DNA of 64,000 bases from Bettongia penicillata ogilbyi (GCA_023548195.1 JAJHZJ010000416.1:868001-932000); one strand, 5' to 3'; positions 10,851 to 21,259 are shown, counted from the first letter of the stretch. Notes: generated from the letters alone by a model not told the origin. Numbers and translations: made by a program.

Positions 10851-11024
10851 AGAACAAATATTTATATTCTATTTATGTTATGTAATAGGAAATATTCTTG
10901 TATTTGTTGATAATTGAGACTTTCATATGGTAAGCACTTCATTCATTTTTCTATTTCATTCCATTCCATGACAGAAGGAATGAATCCATTCAGATGTCAA
11001 GTATGTAATACAGGAAAATCTATG

Positions 11025-11254
11025 TTTTGTTATGTCTCAGTGTTAATACACATTGGGAGATACACAAAGTTTAAAAAAGACAGTCCTAATCCTCATGGAA
11101 CTCAAAATCTAGTAGAGAGATAATATACACAAATAAGTTATAATATCTAGTATGATATTAATGTGCCAGAAAGGCAGAAAACAAAACATAATCCAAAGGG
11201 GAAAGTTGTTAAGGAAAAGGATAGCTCAAAGAAGGCTTAGAAGAAAAGATGGAG
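11025..11254 (+). repeat. Old interspersed repeat (tgccaggcactgtgctaagc class), 5' part
   Basis: 'ggaactcaaaatctagtag' and 'gagataatatacacaaataa' match the block 'gagctcacaatctaatgg...' seen at 23655-24075. Continues after the REEP6 retrocopy at about 12296, so the retrocopy inserted into it. Confidence 0.5.
11241..11254. repeat. Target-site duplication, left copy (REEP6 retrocopy)
   Basis: aagaaaagatggag, identical to 12282-12295. It follows ttag, a plausible L1-endonuclease-like site. Confidence 0.85.
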
Positions 11255-12281
11255 AGATGCCATCAGCACCACTGCAGAGCAGTGGGGGAGCCCTGGAGGT
11301 TGCCCCTTGGACCGAGTTCAGTCATGCACCATCCCCTCTCCTCCCTCTTCAGTCCCAGGAGTCATGGGTAGCTTGAGGCAGCACTTCCAGAGGTTCCTGG
11401 AACAGAAAAAACATTGTCACTGATGTCCTGGGCAAGCTGGAGGAGGTCTCCAGTGTCAAAAAGTATTACCTGGCTACCATTGCTTTCCTTACCCTCTGTC
11501 TCATATTTCGCTATGGGACTTCCCTGCTCTGCAATCTCATCCAATTCATCTACCCAGAGTATGCCTCCATCAAAGCCATTGAAAGCCCCAGCAAAGATGA
11601 TGATACCATCTGGCTAACCTACTGGGTGGTATACAGCATATTTGGCTTGGCTGAGTTTTTCTCTAACATCTTCCTTTTCTGGATCTCCTTCTACTATGCA
11701 GGGAAGTGTGCCTTCTTGCTATGGTGCATGCTTCCAGTGGCCAGCAATGACTCCCAGATCCTGTGCCATTGCCTGATTCGCCCCATCTTCCTGAGGTACC
11801 AGGTTTCCATGGACAGCCTGGTGACTGACCTGAGTGGACAAGCCCTGGACGCAGCAGCTAATCAAACACAGGAAGCAACCAAGGCCAGCATGATTCACCT
11901 CTAGAAGAATAAGAGACCACCCCTGAGAGAGAGGCTTTGAATGACAGCATCAAGGGACCATGGCCCCTAATCCTGGCCTATGTATAAGTAGCTGAACCCT
12001 CCCAACTGTATGGCTCCAACCAACTCCACCTTCTTGGGCTTTAGGGCATTAGAGATGACTCTGTCTCCCCAGGCTGGGAGCTGGGATGGGCATGGAGGAA
12101 CTTCTGCCCGTTTAGGATCCACCAGCACCTGCTAAGGGCACTCATACTGACCATCTACCTCTGGTCCCCTCCATCCACTCCTGGCCTCCCACAGGATTCT
12201 TGATGTGTCCTGGCCATTCCAGCTGCTCTTGTTTTTAAAAAAAAAAAGGTCCTACACAGGCCAAAAAAAAAAAAAAAAAGA
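11255..12281 (+). pseudogene. REEP6: REEP6 processed pseudogene (retrocopy)
   Basis: Intronless copy of a REEP5/6-family ER membrane-shaping protein. The initiation codon is at 11364 ([16 protein letters not shown]...). An extra A in the run at 11406-11411 shifts the frame after about residue 15, giving an early stop in the original frame. From 11410 the +1 frame is then open for 164 codons to a TAG at 11902-11904. Family landmarks are clear: [57 protein letters not shown] and ALDAAA. The wording 'FLEQ', 'AGKCAFLL' and '[10 protein letters not shown]' fits REEP6 better than REEP5. The length (about 180 residues) equals the family norm. A 3'-UTR of about 350 bp follows, then A-runs at 12236-12247 and 12263-12279. 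The duplication aagaaaagatggag occurs at 11241-11254 and 12282-12295. This is an L1-mediated retrocopy, almost certainly not producing REEP6 protein; transcription is unknown. Confidence 0.92.
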
Positions 12282-12295
12282 AAGAAAAGATGGAG
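12282..12295. repeat. Target-site duplication, right copy (REEP6 retrocopy)
   Basis: aagaaaagatggag directly after the poly(A) tail. Confidence 0.85.
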
Positions 12296-12605
12296 CTTGA
12301 ACTAGTCTTTGAGCATTGAGTAGGAATTCAACAGACATGGAGAAGATGGGAAGACATCCCAAATGAAACAATCACTATAAGTAAAAGCACTAAAGCAAAA
12401 GAGTACAGTGTGTATTGGGGGCAGAAGGCATTCCTCTTAATGAGAGTCTGAATATTAGAATTGGCAGGGACTTTAGAGGTCATATGGTCCATCCACTTCT
12501 AGAAGAACATATAGGCTGGGTAAGGTAGTTCATGTCCCTTCGCCCAGAAGAGGTATGTATATGTGGAAAGGGTTTCAGGTGGGGAAATGGGTCATGTAAA
12601 CAGAG
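12296..12605 (+). repeat. Old interspersed repeat 3' part, then MIR/THER fragment
   Basis: 12296-12450 continues the repeat of 11025-11254 ('cttgaactagtctttgag', 'caacagacatggagaagatg'). 12455-12605 has 'cagggactttagaggtcat' and 'ggtccatccacttctag' of MIR/THER type. Confidence 0.45.
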
Positions 12606-13364
12606 ACAGATTGAAATTAACATCCTTGAGTGTAGATCCTAGTTTCAAAAGAATTCTTTTAAGCACTATGTTTCAGTTTATTTGACACACTCAGGATTGA
12701 TGTATGCAAAGGTAACTAGTGTTTTCTTACCCTTGGTCTATCGTAGCATAAAATCAAACAACCTCAAATATCTATCAGCCATCTTATGATAGGGCTATGT
12801 TACCTTCCTGGGAGCATCATTTCCCTGAAGCAGACAAAACTAGGAACCCAGAAGGTAGCAATGAACCAGGATGTACATGTCTTCTACTTTTCTTGTGGTT
12901 TGCACATTATTGAATAAACCCTGTAATTAGATCTATTGAATGTCAGCCTTTGTCTTTCTTCTTTGAAATACTGAACCTGATTAGAACAATCTTGAAATAG
13001 TTGATTATTTAAGCAGCCCTAGAATACTCTGAGAGGAAAGATAAGCATTATATGAGTGATATTCTGGCTCACAAAAGTCAGAGATGACATTTGTAGGCAT
13101 CTTATCATCTTAGTCCTATCTCATGGAAGTATTATGATAAAAATGCTTTGAAAATCTCAAGGTGCTATAGAAATGTGAACTAGGATAATGATGATTATTT
13201 CTCATATTGGGCTGACATAGTTCATGTTTCAGATTTACAAACTGATTATTTGAACTTATCACACTATACTGTTTCTCTTGGGTCTTTTCATCTTCATTGG
13301 CATCTCGATGACACAATAATTTGACCTTGAAAAGAATCTAACTTAAATATACCTCTTTTTCTTT
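12606..13364. other. Mostly unassigned; short MIR tail near 13130-13200
   Basis: No gene. 'atgctttgaaaatctcaagg' followed by 'gctatagaaatgtgaac' resembles a MIR 3' end. Confidence 0.35.
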
Positions 13365-14105
13365 TTTCTTCCAATATGTTTTATTTCATTAAATATTTCC
13401 CAAATTCTAGCATTCATTTAAAAAATTTTAAGCTCCAAATTCTCTCCCTCTCCTCCCTTCCCCACTCCTTGAGAAGGCAAGCAAATTAATATTGATTGTA
13501 CATATGAAGTCATGCAAAACATATTTCTATGTTAGCTGTGCAAAAGAAAACAGAAAAACTCCAGGAAAAATATAGTAAAAAGGTATACTTCAATCTGTAT
13601 TTAGATTTCATCACTTCTCTCTCTCTGGAGGTGGATAGAATTTTACACAATGAGTCCTTTGGAATTGTCTTAGATCATTGTCTTGATGAGATTAGCTAAA
13701 TTCTTTATAATCGTTTATCATACAGTATTGCTGTTTCTGTGTGCACTGTTCTCCTGGTTGTGCTCACTTCACTTTGCATCAGTTTATACAAGTCTTCCCA
13801 GGTTTTTCTCAGACCATCCTGCCCATCATTTCTTATAGCATAATAATATTCCATTTCCACATGTACCACATTTCAATCATGTACCACAACTCATGTACCA
13901 CATGTACAACATGTACCGTGTACCACATGTACCGCAACTCACTCAGCTCACTCACTCACCCCACTTGAAGACCAGCTCCTCAATTTTCAATTCTTTGCCA
14001 CCACAGAAAGAGCTGCTATAAATCTATAAATATTTGTGTGAGGTGTTTTGTAATTGTTTCATTGTTTCCTAGTTGTCTTGGTAAATAAATATTTTATATA
14101 ACCTG
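13365..14105 (-). mobile_element. L1 3' end, minus orientation
   Basis: The plus strand shows the reversed L1 3' UTR and ORF2 end: 'gaagtcatgcaaaacatat', 'tggaggtggatagaatttt', 'cataataatattccatttc', 'aaagagctgctataaatc'. A local tandem expansion sits inside it (13855-13940). Confidence 0.7.
13855..13940. repeat. Imperfect tandem repeat of about 10 bp (atgtaccaca)
   Basis: Units variously reading atgtaccaca, atgtacaaca and atgtaccgtg, repeated 7-8 times inside the L1 at the place where a single 'cata(t/c)accaca' is expected. Confidence 0.65.
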
Positions 14106-14544
14106 CAGTTTTTTATGTTTCTTTTTCTTCAATTTAGTTGTGATTAAAACCTCTGAAGTGTGTTTTCATTGCATAACATATGCTATTTTCCACATCCCTG
14201 TACCCCACATCCAGCAAGTTGGTACCAAGATGAAATTACGAGGCTAGTATCTAATATGTGGAGAGCCCCACTCTGACCTATTTTGCTTTACTTTCCTGTA
14301 CGTATCCCTAACTTCTTTCATGTTTTAGCTTCTAGTTTATATGTTGTGCCTAGAAATATTTCCCTTTTGGTTTTATAGAAGCTTTTTCCACAGGGAGATA
14401 AAGTCCAAACACTTTAGCATGAAAATCAAGGTTGTCCCAATCTTGGAGGAGTTAAATTTAATTATATTTTTGAGCTTAGTGTAATATAGTCACTCTCATC
14501 AAATAGTTCTATGAATCTTACCTATTAGTTTCACTATCTAGAAC
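14106..14544. other. No recognised feature
   Basis: AT-rich sequence with no supported gene or repeat. Confidence 0.4.
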
Positions 14545-14680
14545 AGTAGAGCTCTTTATTTAATTCCTGGTTATGCTACTTATTATCTACATGATCTTGA
14601 ACAAATCATTTTCTTTTTATGGACCTCACTTTTTTTCCACCTGCAAAATGTGAGAATTGTAACTTTATAGCTGTAAATCC
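14545..14680 (+). repeat. MIR-type remnant
   Basis: 'atgctacttattatctacat', 'gatcttgaacaaatcatttt', 'ccacctgcaaaatgtgag'. Confidence 0.5.
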
Positions 14681-15129
14681 TATTTACTTTTCAAGATTGA
14701 TTAGCCTTTGCAAGCATTGGGCAAAATTATTGGGAAGGACTTTTTGTTGATAAAGGTTAGAAATGTCTCCTTTAAATTCACCCCGATTAGTCTCAACAAA
14801 CTATTGCAGGAGAGTGAAAATCCAGGATTTTGTAGCTAACTTCTAGCAGATTTTGAGATTTATTGCCTAATCTCTTAAAGCTTATAAATTGATTCTTTAT
14901 TGCTGCCCATTTCAAGGAACCAGGCTTAAAAAAGAACTCCCATTTGTGTTTTTATTACTTGTGTTTATAAACAATATAATAGAAAAATAAAGTCACTCAT
15001 TAATGATGAGAGAAAGGGCATTAGCAGCTTAGAGGTCTTACCTTGATGTTGCAATGGATTAGAAATCTGAGGGCCTGAAAAAAGGAGTGAGCATTGCTTT
15101 CTAGTTTAAATTTTTGAGGCTAGAATAAG

Positions 15130-15303
15130 TAGCAAGAATGGTGAATTTAGATTCAAAAGACCTAGGCTGGAATCCTAGCTCTTTGACTCAACTTGTGTGA
15201 TCTTGAACAATTCACTTTCCCAGTCAGTTTCAAAAGCTCCTCAAAATGAGGGGCTCAGACAAATTGGTCTCTAGATTCTTTTTACTTCTAGATCCTTTAC
15301 AAA
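15130..15303 (+). mobile_element. MIR/THER-type SINE
   Basis: 'ttagattcaaaagacctagg', 'gtgatcttgaacaattcac', 'caaattggtctctagattc'. Confidence 0.6.
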
Positions 15304-15530
15304 TTCCAATTAGGTTCACCAAAACCTGCTGAGCTCCATATAGACTTCTGAGAGATATAATTCCAACATACATATGGTGCTGTTCATGGCTAAACCTGTC
15401 CTCTGTTCACATGATGCACCTTTAAGGACCTCTTCTGTCCTGTGTACTATAGATCCTATGATTGTCTTTATAAAACCAAGAGAGGGCACTTGTGAATTGA
15501 ATCCGTGGATGTGAGCACCCTTTGTCAATT
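15304..15530 (+). repeat. Unidentified repeat, copy A
   Basis: Shares an ordered series of blocks with 16505-16720: tccaattaggttcacc, ccatatagacttctgagag, catggctaaacctgtcc, gatgcacctttaagg, tgtactatag. Same strand in both. The family is not recognised; a paired LTR or dispersed repeat is possible. Confidence 0.5.
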
Positions 15531-15705
15531 ACAAAGTACTCCATACTATAATTACTAGGCATGCTAGTTCTCTCTTATCCAACAAGCATTAACAGAAAGG
15601 GACATATTTCAGATAAAATACATATTACAAGACTTGAAAGCATGTCACCGAATTTGTAATTTATCTCCCTTTATTCAATTTTTGATAAACCAAAACCCAA
15701 TACAT

Positions 15706-15845
15706 ATATGTAATATATGTGTAATATATATGTTATCTATCTATCTATGTATATCTATATATCTATATCTATATATCTATATCTATATATCTATATATCT
15801 ATCTATATGTATATAGATAGATATATAGATATATAGATATATATC
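15706..15845. repeat. TATC/GATA microsatellite with perfect inverted repeat
   Basis: Composite of tatc, tatatc and mirrored gata/gatata units. The arms 15778-15808 and 15811-15841 are perfect 31-bp inverted complements separated by 'gt'. Confidence 0.9.
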
Positions 15846-15995
15846 AGTGTAGTTCCCAGGCACTTTCATGAACATAGACCTGTTGGCTACCCTTAGGTTT
15901 ACAACACTCAAAGGCAAATCATCTAATAACTCAATTTCCCTTTTCAGCTGAATTTCCCTGAGCAAGCCAGAATAATTATGTGACACCATAGTCAA

Positions 15996-16504
15996 GCAAA
16001 AGACATTTGCTTAAAAGAGAATGCGAGGTAAATAATGAGTTAAATCGAGAGGAAGCCCACTTGCCTATTCCCAAAACCATGACTTCCCCATTCGTCTCCT
16101 ATGCTCTCATTTTGGTCTCTCTAGTCTTTTCCTATCATCTTTTTAACACAGCAGGGATAGTATATAAGTTATTCATGAAGGGATATTAGATGTGGGCCCA
16201 CAGCAGCAATATGGGGTAAGATGGATTTCTCAACATGGCACTTCAGGCTAAGGGTACTCATGACAGGGTGTCAGCATGGGAAATGGGGGGTTTTTTTGTA
16301 GTGGGAGGTTTGGGTCCTCCCCCCTTCTCCCCCACAACAATTGATGGGAACTGAGAGAATAATGACATTAAGAGCTATTCTTTCTGAGAATGCTGTTCAT
16401 TGGCACAGCAACCAAAGGAAAAATACTACAAAGCTAACTTCTGGTTATACTTTCTTCACTTCCATCCCTTGAACATTTCCTTCCTGTGTCCTGTGCTTCC
16501 ATCA
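15996..16504. other. No recognised feature
   Basis: No gene. Contains G-run and C-run neighbours (aatggggggttttttt near 16279 and 'ccccccttctcccccac' near 16319). Confidence 0.4.
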
Positions 16505-16720
16505 GATTCTCATTGGAATTTCAAATTAGGCTCACTGAAAGTTGATTAGTGCCACATAGGCTTCTAGGAGATGTAGTTCTAGAGTAAACAGGGTGGTGTC
16601 CATGCCTGGACCTGCCCCCCTTGTACATGATACATCTATAAAGAGCTATTCTGGATAGTACTGTTCAGGATGTTATGACAGTTTGTTGAAGATAAATAAG
16701 ATTGTGCCTGGTCTTCAAAA
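16505..16720 (+). repeat. Unidentified repeat, copy B
   Basis: Diverged partner of 15304-15530, about 1.2 kb downstream: ttcaaattaggctcac, ccacataggcttctagg, catgcctggacctgcc, gatacatctataaag, tactgttcaggatg. Confidence 0.5.
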
Positions 16721-17022
16721 GTTTATAGCATTGATGGGAAATAAGACACATAGACATATAAAATGGTAACTTAAAACTCTAGCTATGTGTAAAGGAAGTG
16801 GCAAATGAGTGGCACCTCTATATAATGAGGGTCACTTTTGTCTGAACATGTATTTTCCTTGCATTGGCAAGCTATAAATGTTCCTGTGAGGAAGTGTTAC
16901 AGTTTCCTGTTTTAATGACTCCAAAATTGGAGTCATCCATGGTTTTATAGGAAGTCAGTGTCTAAACTCTGGGTCTAAGATTCACAATTTCCAATTGTCT
17001 AACCCCTCCAAAAAAATGAATG

Positions 17023-17215
17023 CATGGCGTCGTAGAAAGACTCCTGTATTTGGAGTCAGAAGATAGATTCAAACCCTGGCACTATCAGTTATTATCTATG
17101 TCCTCAGAGCAGTCTTCCAATCTCTGGATCTCAATTTATGAATCTGTGTGAGAGGAATGGAGTAGATGGCATCCAAAGTCCTCTTCAACTCCAAGTCTGG
17201 GATCCTAAATGTAGA
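17023..17215 (+). mobile_element. MIR/THER-type SINE
   Basis: 'ggcgtcgtagaaagactcc', 'atttggagtcagaagatag', 'ggagtagatggcatccaaag'. Confidence 0.6.
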
Positions 17216-17224
17216 CTTTTGAAC

Positions 17225-17464
17225 TGGCATTTAAGGTCCTCCATGATTTAGTATGAAGCTCCCTTATTTAATTTTTTAACTAGGGCTTCACTATATAGTC
17301 TACTCATCAATCAAGTTGGAATGCTCATTCTCCCTGGAACATGCCCTGTGTTTTACTGCCTTGTAACTGGTTATTTCATTTTCCAATGTTAGAATATTTC
17401 TCTCACAAGTAACCCTGTTCCACTCCCCCTCTGTTGATGCCATATCATCTTCTAGGATCTTTAC
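17225..17464 (+). mobile_element. L2 LINE fragment (interrupted)
   Basis: 'ggcatttaaggtcctccatg' and 'tggaatgctcattctccctg' are L2-like. The element resumes after the SINE and MIR pieces and ends at 18110. Confidence 0.5.
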
Positions 17465-17725
17465 CATGGGGCAACTAGATGGTGCACTGGATAGAGTACC
17501 AGGCTTGGAGTCAAGAAGACCTGAGTTCAAATCCAGCCTCAGATACTTATTAGTTGTATTACTCTGGGTAAGTTATTTTTCCTCTGCCTCAGTTTTTTCA
17601 TCTGTAAAATAGAGAAGTAGTGCCTGCATCCCAGGGTTATTGTGAAGATCCAATGATAAAATAATTGTGAAGCACTTAACACAGTACCTGGTACTACATA
17701 AATGTTGTAATTATTCTTAAGCACT
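17465..17725 (+). mobile_element. tRNA-headed SINE with MIR-type tail
   Basis: 'ggggcaactagatggtgcac', 'gacctgagttcaaatcc', 'cctcagttttttcatctg', 'cagggttattgtgaagatcc', 'cagtacctggtactacataa'. Confidence 0.75.
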
Positions 17726-17749
17726 GGAAATGGCTTCTCTCCTCCATTA

Positions 17750-17890
17750 ACCTTTAGGATTATAGATTTAGAGCTAAACGTGGTGTTTCAATCTCTTCAT
17801 TTAACCAGAGAAAGAAACTGAGGCCCAGAGAGTCTAAGGGAATTGGCCATCATCACATGGATGTTAAATGGCGAAGCCCTCTGATCTGAA
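17750..17890 (-). repeat. MIR/THER fragment
   Basis: 'attatagatttagagctaa', 'gaaactgaggcccagagag', 'ggaattggccatcatcaca'. Confidence 0.5.
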
Positions 17891-18110
17891 ATGAAACACT
17901 CCCCATTCTGCCTCATTGGTTTACAATTCTCTTATGCTTTTATCACATTCTAATTTGTAATGTAATTGTGTGTGTGTTAATTATATCCCTGTGCCCCTAC
18001 CAAATGTAAATTCCATCAGGACAAGTATGGTATTTTATTGGTCTCTTTATTTCCCCTGGCATTTAGCACATCATAGTGCTTAATAAATATTTCTTGGATT
18101 GAATTGAAAT
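17891..18110 (+). mobile_element. L2 3' end
   Basis: 'aaattccatcaggacaagt', 'ggcatttagcacatcatag', 'tgcttaataaatatttcttg'. Confidence 0.6.
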
Positions 18111-18247
18111 GACTTACTGATTTTGAGCCAGGCGAAGTATTGGGATACGCCCCTCAACTTAGAATCATTTCTATCCTCCCCTTAGTATCCTAGAAGGTTA
18201 GAATAGGAAAGGAACAAACTCCAGCGTCATTGGCTAAATGCCTAATT

Positions 18248-18483
18248 CAGTGGTGCGGAACCTGTGGCCTTGAGGCCACGTGTGGCCCTCTAGGTCCTCA
18301 AGTGGGGTCCTTTGATTGATCCAAAGTTTGGATTCAGTCAAAGGGCTGAGATTTGTTCTGTGAAGTTTGGATGCAGTCAAAGGGCTGAGATTTGTTCTGT
18401 GAAGTTTGGATGCAGTCAAAGGGCCTCATTTGAGGACGTAGGAGGCCACATGTGGCCTCAAAGCCACAGGTTCCCCACCCCTG
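18248..18483 (+). mobile_element. Complete non-autonomous hAT transposon (236 bp)
   Basis: Begins CAGTGGTGCGGAACCTGTGG and ends CCACAGGTTCCCCACCCCTG. The terminal inverted repeats are about 40 bp and match at about 36 positions. Flanked by 8-bp duplications gcctaatt (18240-18247) and gcctaatc (18484-18491), the hAT length. A 39-bp unit starting agtttggat is repeated about 2.6 times inside (18325-18363, 18364-18402, partial from 18403). A second family member is at 38652-38760. It has no transposase. Confidence 0.88.
18325..18424 (+). repeat. 39-bp tandem repeat inside the hAT element
   Basis: Units start agtttgga(t)tcag/atgcag and end gatttgttctgtga. The first two full units differ at one position in the part compared. 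Confidence 0.85.
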
Positions 18484-18584
18484 GCCTAATCATTTTCTAA
18501 AACCCAGCTCTAGAGACTTGCCTTTCAGAAGTTCCTGCTCAAGAATCCCAGCATCCTTTCCTCTCCTCCTCAGATCCTAGATAG

Positions 18585-18800
18585 AACCCTAGAGTTAGAA
18601 TTGAAGCACTGTCAGTAGCCATCTAGTCCAAGCTTCTCTTTTTATACCTGGGGAAAAATGTGGACCAGAGAAGTTAGGTGATTTGCACAAAGACAACCAG
18701 TTGATCAACAAACTCTTCTTAAGTACCTGCCCTGCATCAGGAACTGCAGGATTCAAAAACAAAAGGGAAACAACCCCAGCCTTCCGAGAGTTAATATTCT
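18585..18800. repeat. MIR/THER fragment followed by old interspersed repeat
   Basis: 18585-18700: 'ccctagagttagaattgaag', 'gtggaccagagaagttagg'. 18705-18800: 'cttaagtacctgccctgc', 'ggattcaaaaacaaaagg', 'ccgagagttaatattctaaa' of the tgccaggcactgtgctaagc class. Confidence 0.45.
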
Positions 18801-18899
18801 AAAGTCGTAACAGTACTAATCACCACTTTGCTTTCAACTATTCAATTCATTAAATATTTGCAAGTAACATGCAATGTTTTGAAATTTAGTTATCTCTAT

Positions 18900-19045
18900 T
18901 TATGTCTTATTCACCCACTAGCAGCCTGTAAGTTCAAGGAGGTAAGAATGTTATACAAGTTTTGCAGCTTTCCTAGATTCAGCACAGGGCTCTATAGCTA
19001 GTAAGCACTTGATAAATGTGTATTGAATGAATGGAATGAACAGAT
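18900..19045 (+). mobile_element. L2 3' end
   Basis: 'cctgtaagttcaaggaggt', 'gcacttgataaatgtgtatt', 'gaatgaatggaatg'. Confidence 0.55.
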
Positions 19046-19059
19046 CTAGTCCAGCCCTT

Positions 19060-19385
19060 TCATTCTGCAAGGGAGGAGAGTGAAGATGAGAGCAGAGAAA
19101 TGTCTTGTTGAAGGTTATTCAACTACTTAAGGGGCAGTTCTAAGACTAAAGCCCAGACCTTCTGATTCTTTCCATCATACAAAAATCAAACTCGTATTTC
19201 TATTGCATTGGAAGTTTGACAAAGCACATTCCTCACAGCAGTCCTTCAAGGCAGGTAGGGCAAATGTTATTGTGTTTATTTTACCGCAGTGGATACTTGC
19301 CCAGGGGTCACATAGCTCATGAAAAAGGAGGCTCTGGGTCTCTTGATTCCAAGCTCAGGGTTTGTTCAACTAGACCACATTACTT
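19060..19385 (-). repeat. Two MIR remnants, minus strand
   Basis: About 19060-19175 ('gcagagaaatgtcttgttg', 'taagactaaagcccagacc') and 19200-19385 ('aaagcacattcctcacagc', 'ttgcccaggggtcacatag'). Confidence 0.5.
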
Positions 19386-19699
19386 CCTGTTTTGGAAAAG
19401 TTAGCCTTGAGGATGTGGTGACCTGATGCTCTCTAAGATGAAATTAAATAAGAGAGATTCAAACACTTTGAGAATCACAGTCAGCAAGATTCTAGTGTTA
19501 AATTGCATTCAAAATACTGTGTGGCTTTTCATTCCTAAACATCATGTATTGATTTTGGACTTACTCATAGAAAAATCTTACAGTTTCTAATCAATACCAT
19601 CACTTCCTCTTTCTAAGAATTTCCCCTGCTAAACAGTTCAGACTTGACTATGATTTATATGAGAAAGATAAGATCAAAGAAAGATGGAAAGAAAGGGTG

Positions 19700-19865
19700 A
19701 TGTTTGAAATCAAATGAGCTGGTTTTCAATCTTCACTCTGTCACTTTCTAGCCATGTGACCTTGGGAAAATAATTTTTTCTCTCTGGCCCTCATTTTCCT
19801 TTTCTGTAAAATAAGGGGATTGGCCTTAGGCCAAGATGATCTCTAAGATCTGTAGCACTAAAGTT
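19700..19865 (+). mobile_element. MIR/THER-type SINE
   Basis: 'ccatgtgaccttgggaaaa', 'tttccttttctgtaaaata', 'gatgatctctaagatctg'. Confidence 0.65.
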
Positions 19866-20137
19866 TCTGTGGAATGAACCTGTGTGTGGTCTGCCTGTGT
19901 AATGAATGCACCGATTTTCAGAGCTACCAGGTAGTGAAGACTTGAAAAAAACAGCAACACTAGCAATGCACAGTATTTATGTTGATAAACAATGCAAATA
20001 TAGGAGCATTTCATTTATCTGACTATAAATGAATTTTCCCAAGTGACTGACTCTCTCACCTCTTTGAGCACCAAAACATTTTACAATTTTAGTCATTTTT
20101 AATGGAACCATTTTGGCACATGGCAATGCTTCTCTCA

Positions 20138-20382
20138 GGGGCAGTGAAGGGGGTGCAGTGGATAGAGCACTGACCTGGAGTCAGGAAGATCTGACTTCAA
20201 ACCCATTCTCAGATACTTACTGTGTGATCCAGGACAAATAATTTGCCTCAGTTCCTCATCTGGGAAATGGGGACACACTGTAGAAGGAAATGGCAAACCA
20301 CTGCAGTATCATTGCCAAGAAAACCCCATGGACAAAAAGTCCATGGAGGTCACAAAAAATCAGACACCACTGAATAACAAAA
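20138..20382 (+). mobile_element. Mar1-type SINE, full length
   Basis: 'gtgcagtggatagagcactg', 'gacctggagtcaggaagatc', 'ggaaatggcaaaccactgc', 'ttgccaagaaaaccccatgg' and an A-rich end. Confidence 0.85.
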
Positions 20383-20419
20383 GCCCTTCTCTGCCTTCTT
20401 TAAAAGAGTTTATTTGAAG

Positions 20420-20670
20420 TGGAAAGAAATGTGGTAGTGTTGCAAAAACATTGAATTTGGAGTCTGATAAACCTTATCAATGATTTTTAATTATACCTTT
20501 GCCACATGAAGTAGGAGGCAGTGCTCTCACTTTCTTTATCCTGCCTTTCTCTTGTCAGCATCACCTTGGTCAATTTCATTGCTTTTCCGGATCTCATTTT
20601 TTTTCCTGCTTTAATAGAGAGATTGGATTAAAACCTATAAGACCCCTTCCAGCTCTGAATCTTATGACTC
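20420..20670 (+). repeat. Degenerate MIR-type SINE
   Basis: 'aacattgaatttggagtctg' at the start and 'accccttccagctctgaatc' at the end, with a rearranged middle. Confidence 0.4.
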
Positions 20671-20937
20671 TGGTTAATATTTTATAACAGGCAAAGGGCT
20701 CTTTTCTGCTTTCCTTACTCTTCCCATATGTTTTATTGGAAAGAATAAATAATATTTTTGTCTGAAGATTTACATGGGAATGAGTTGAACTTGTAAACGG
20801 TGAAGACTCTGTGGGGTAGGCACAAAGGAAGAAAAAAGGATCAAAAAGCAGGCAAATGAGTCTAGAAATTTTGTCCTTATCTTATGTCAGCAAAATGGCA
20901 CTGAAAGGAAAATCTTAGAGCCTTGTCTTTACAGACT

Positions 20938-21182
20938 GCTAGATGGTTCAAGTGTATAGAACACTGGGCTTGGAACCAGGGAGGTTCATCTTCTTGAATT
21001 CAAGTCTGGCCTAACACTAGCTATGGGACCCTGGGCAAGTAATTTAACCCAGCTTGCCTCAGTTTCCCCATCCATAAAATGAACTGGAGAAGGAAATGGC
21101 AAGTCAATCCAGTATGTTTGCCAAGAAAATTCCAAATGGGATGATGAAGAATTGGACAGTATTGAAACCACTGAACAACAAC
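20938..21182 (+). mobile_element. Mar1-type SINE
   Basis: 'gctagatggttcaagtgtat', 'gggaccctgggcaagtaat', 'ctggagaaggaaatggcaag', 'tttgccaagaaaattccaaa', ending 'gaacaacaacc'. Confidence 0.8.
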
Positions 21183-21259
21183 CAAGAGATTCATCTTTAC
21201 CCTGTCTAACAAAATGTGCTGTTGAGGAAGGAGACTACAGCAGCAGATCACAAAGATTA

